A stretch of DNA of 64,000 nucleotides from Streptomyces yatensis (GTDB lineage: Bacteria > Actinomycetota > Actinomycetes > Streptomycetales > Streptomycetaceae): NCBI RefSeq assembly GCF_018069625.1, contig NZ_CP072941.1:3472001-3536000 (forward strand). The letters run 5' to 3'. Of this stretch, positions 61,401-64,000 are shown piece by piece (within the stretch, counting starts at the first letter, position 1; the number at the start of each line of letters is the position of its first letter). Under the pieces are notes generated by a model. It saw only the letters and a list, made by a program, of their open reading frames with translations. It was not told the origin of the DNA and did not search any database. The position numbers and the translations under genes were made by a program.

Positions 61401-61603
61401 GTGGTCTTCAGTCCTCACTAGTCCTCAGCGGACGGCCGTCCCGACGGCCGCTGGCGGTGAAGGGGTCAGCCGCGTGGAAGACGCACGACGCTGTGAGCCT
61501 GACGCGCTTGCTGTTGTTGAGTGTAGTGGCGGTCGGGCCTACGTCATGTGCCGTTGCGGCAGGATCACCCGCACGTGGTGGTGCGCGGTGGACAAAGCGC
61601 GAA

Positions 61604-61644
61604 CCGGGTGCGGCGGGGGTTCAGGGAACCCCCGCCGCACCCGG
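61604..61644 (-). terminator. ilvC (ilvBNC) terminator
   Basis: A stem of about 19 bp with no mismatch: GGGTGCGGCGGGGGTTC pairs with GAACCCCCGCCGCACCC around AGG, 29 bp after the ilvC stop. One of the strongest hairpins in the window. Confidence 0.85.
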
Positions 61645-61672
61645 GGCACGGCCGCCGCGCCGCCAGGCGCGG

Positions 61673-63326
<1,654 letters not shown>

Positions 63327-63360
63327 GGGCTCGGTCTCTCTTCTTCTCTCGGTCCTGGTC

Positions 63361-64000
63361 TCAGTCGTCTTCGCCGTCGCCGAAGTCCGGGCGGGTGTCG
63401 CGCGCCGCCAGGATCTCGTCATTGGAGGTGCCGGCCGCGACCATCGGCCAGACCATGGCGTCCTCGTGGACGATGAAGTCCACGACCACCGGGCGGTCGT
63501 TGATCGCGTTGGCCTTCTCGATCACGGCGTCGAGGTCGGCCGGGTCCTCGCAGCGCAGCCCGACACAGCCCATGGCCTCGGAGAGCTTGACGAAGTCGGG
63601 AACGCGGGTGCCCGCGCTCTGCTGGGCGGGGGCGTCGGGGCCCGAGTGCAGGACCGTGTTGGAGTAGCGCTGGTTGTAGAAGAGGGTCTGCCACTGGCGG
63701 ACCATGCCCAGCGCGCCGTTGTTGATGATCGCGACCTTGATCGGGATGTTGTTCAGCGCACAGGTGACCAGCTCCTGGTTGGTCATCTGGAAGCAGCCGT
63801 CACCGTCGATCGCCCAGACCGTACGGCCCTCGCCGGCACCGGCCTTGGCGCCCATGGCGGCCGGGACGGCGTAGCCCATCGTCCCGGCGCCGCCGGAGTT
63901 CAGCCAGCTGGCGGGTGTCTCGTAGTCGATGAAGTGGGCGGCCCACATCTGGTGCTGGCCGACGCCCGCGGCGAAGATCGTGCCCTCCGGAGCGAGCTGC
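63361..64000 (-). CDS. ilvB: acetolactate synthase large subunit (5' part missing)
   Basis: C-terminal ~213 codons; the rest is past the window edge. Visible: [39 protein letters not shown], and the thiamine-diphosphate/Mg motif [19 protein letters not shown]...[17 protein letters not shown]. ThDP-dependent condensation of two pyruvates (or pyruvate + 2-oxobutyrate). First gene of ilvBNC. Any leader or attenuator of this operon would be outside the window. Confidence 0.95.
   Translation of the reverse strand, partial: QLAPEGTIFAAGVGQHQMWAAHFIDYETPASWLNSGGAGTMGYAVPAAMGAKAGAGEGRTVWAIDGDGCFQMTNQELVTCALNNIPIKVAIINNGALGMVRQWQTLFYNQRYSNTVLHSGPDAPAQQSAGTRVPDFVKLSEAMGCVGLRCEDPADLDAVIEKANAINDRPVVVDFIVHEDAMVWPMVAAGTSNDEILAARDTRPDFGDGEDD

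Overview
The window is about 64 kb of a high-GC actinobacterial chromosome and is almost certainly Streptomyces. The evidence is the strong GC bias at third codon positions, frequent GTG starts, a lysine-rich-tailed HupS, a zinc-type L28, an NdgR-leuCD divergon, AccB/AccE, two complete conservons, and a rare TTA codon in a secreted hydrolase. From memory, the gene order matches the core-chromosome neighbourhood running from rnc/mutM to ilvBNC-serA in streptomycetes. No insertion sequence, prophage or CRISPR array was seen.

Layout. 0-11.4 kb: acylphosphatase (cut by the window edge), a secreted CAP protein, an HxlR regulator, then a long minus-strand housekeeping series: mutM, rnc, rpmF, DUF177 protein, a DivIVA-like protein, coaD, rsmD, recG and a DAK2/FakA-like protein. 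11.4-19.8 kb: rpmB, thiD, thiL, an AsnC-type effector domain, a DUF3515 lipoprotein, ddl, gpsA, plsC, cofC fused to a cold-shock-like domain, hupS and a small conserved protein. 19.9-24.1 kb: leuDC with divergent ndgR, then a divergent MerR/DUF4188 pair. 24.2-27.5 kb: five tRNA genes (3 Glu-CUC, 2 Gln-CUG) just downstream of gltX, an FAH-family hydrolase and a 71-residue unknown protein. 27.5-38.6 kb: two tandem conservons, each a CvnA histidine kinase, CvnB roadblock, CvnC DUF742 and CvnD GTPase. 38.8-47.1 kb: accE-accB, cimA with a probable Ile/Val-responsive leader, ilvE, leuB and a Tat-exported phosphoesterase. 47.6-51.7 kb: proline catabolism (pruA, putA, PucR regulator). 51.7-59.6 kb is the most accessory-like part: three TetR regulators, two DHA2-type exporters, a GH6 glycoside hydrolase, a Uma2 protein and a peroxiredoxin-like protein. 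59.8-64 kb: serA, ilvC, ilvN and ilvB (cut by the edge).

Functional links. Branched-chain amino acid synthesis recurs across the window: leuCD with ndgR, cimA, ilvE, leuB and ilvBNC. A clear transcription-attenuation layout (leader peptide with tandem ATT codons, then a hairpin and T-run) lies before cimA. GltX and the Glu/Gln tRNA cluster fit the pathway in which one non-discriminating GluRS charges both tRNAs. The two conservons look like paralogous membrane-sensor/small-GTPase modules: their kinases have diverged, but their CvnB and CvnD genes share long stretches of identical DNA. Several regulators sit next to strong, previously unassigned palindromes that are good operator candidates. 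Four intergenic regions carry degenerate short-period tandem repeats directly 3' of genes.

No wholly new defence or biosynthetic system is evident. The best leads are the cimA leader, the homogenised tandem conservons with a GDTGE-repeat kinase tail, the CofC fusion, the TTA codon in the GH6 gene, and the 71-residue protein with a duplicated motif.
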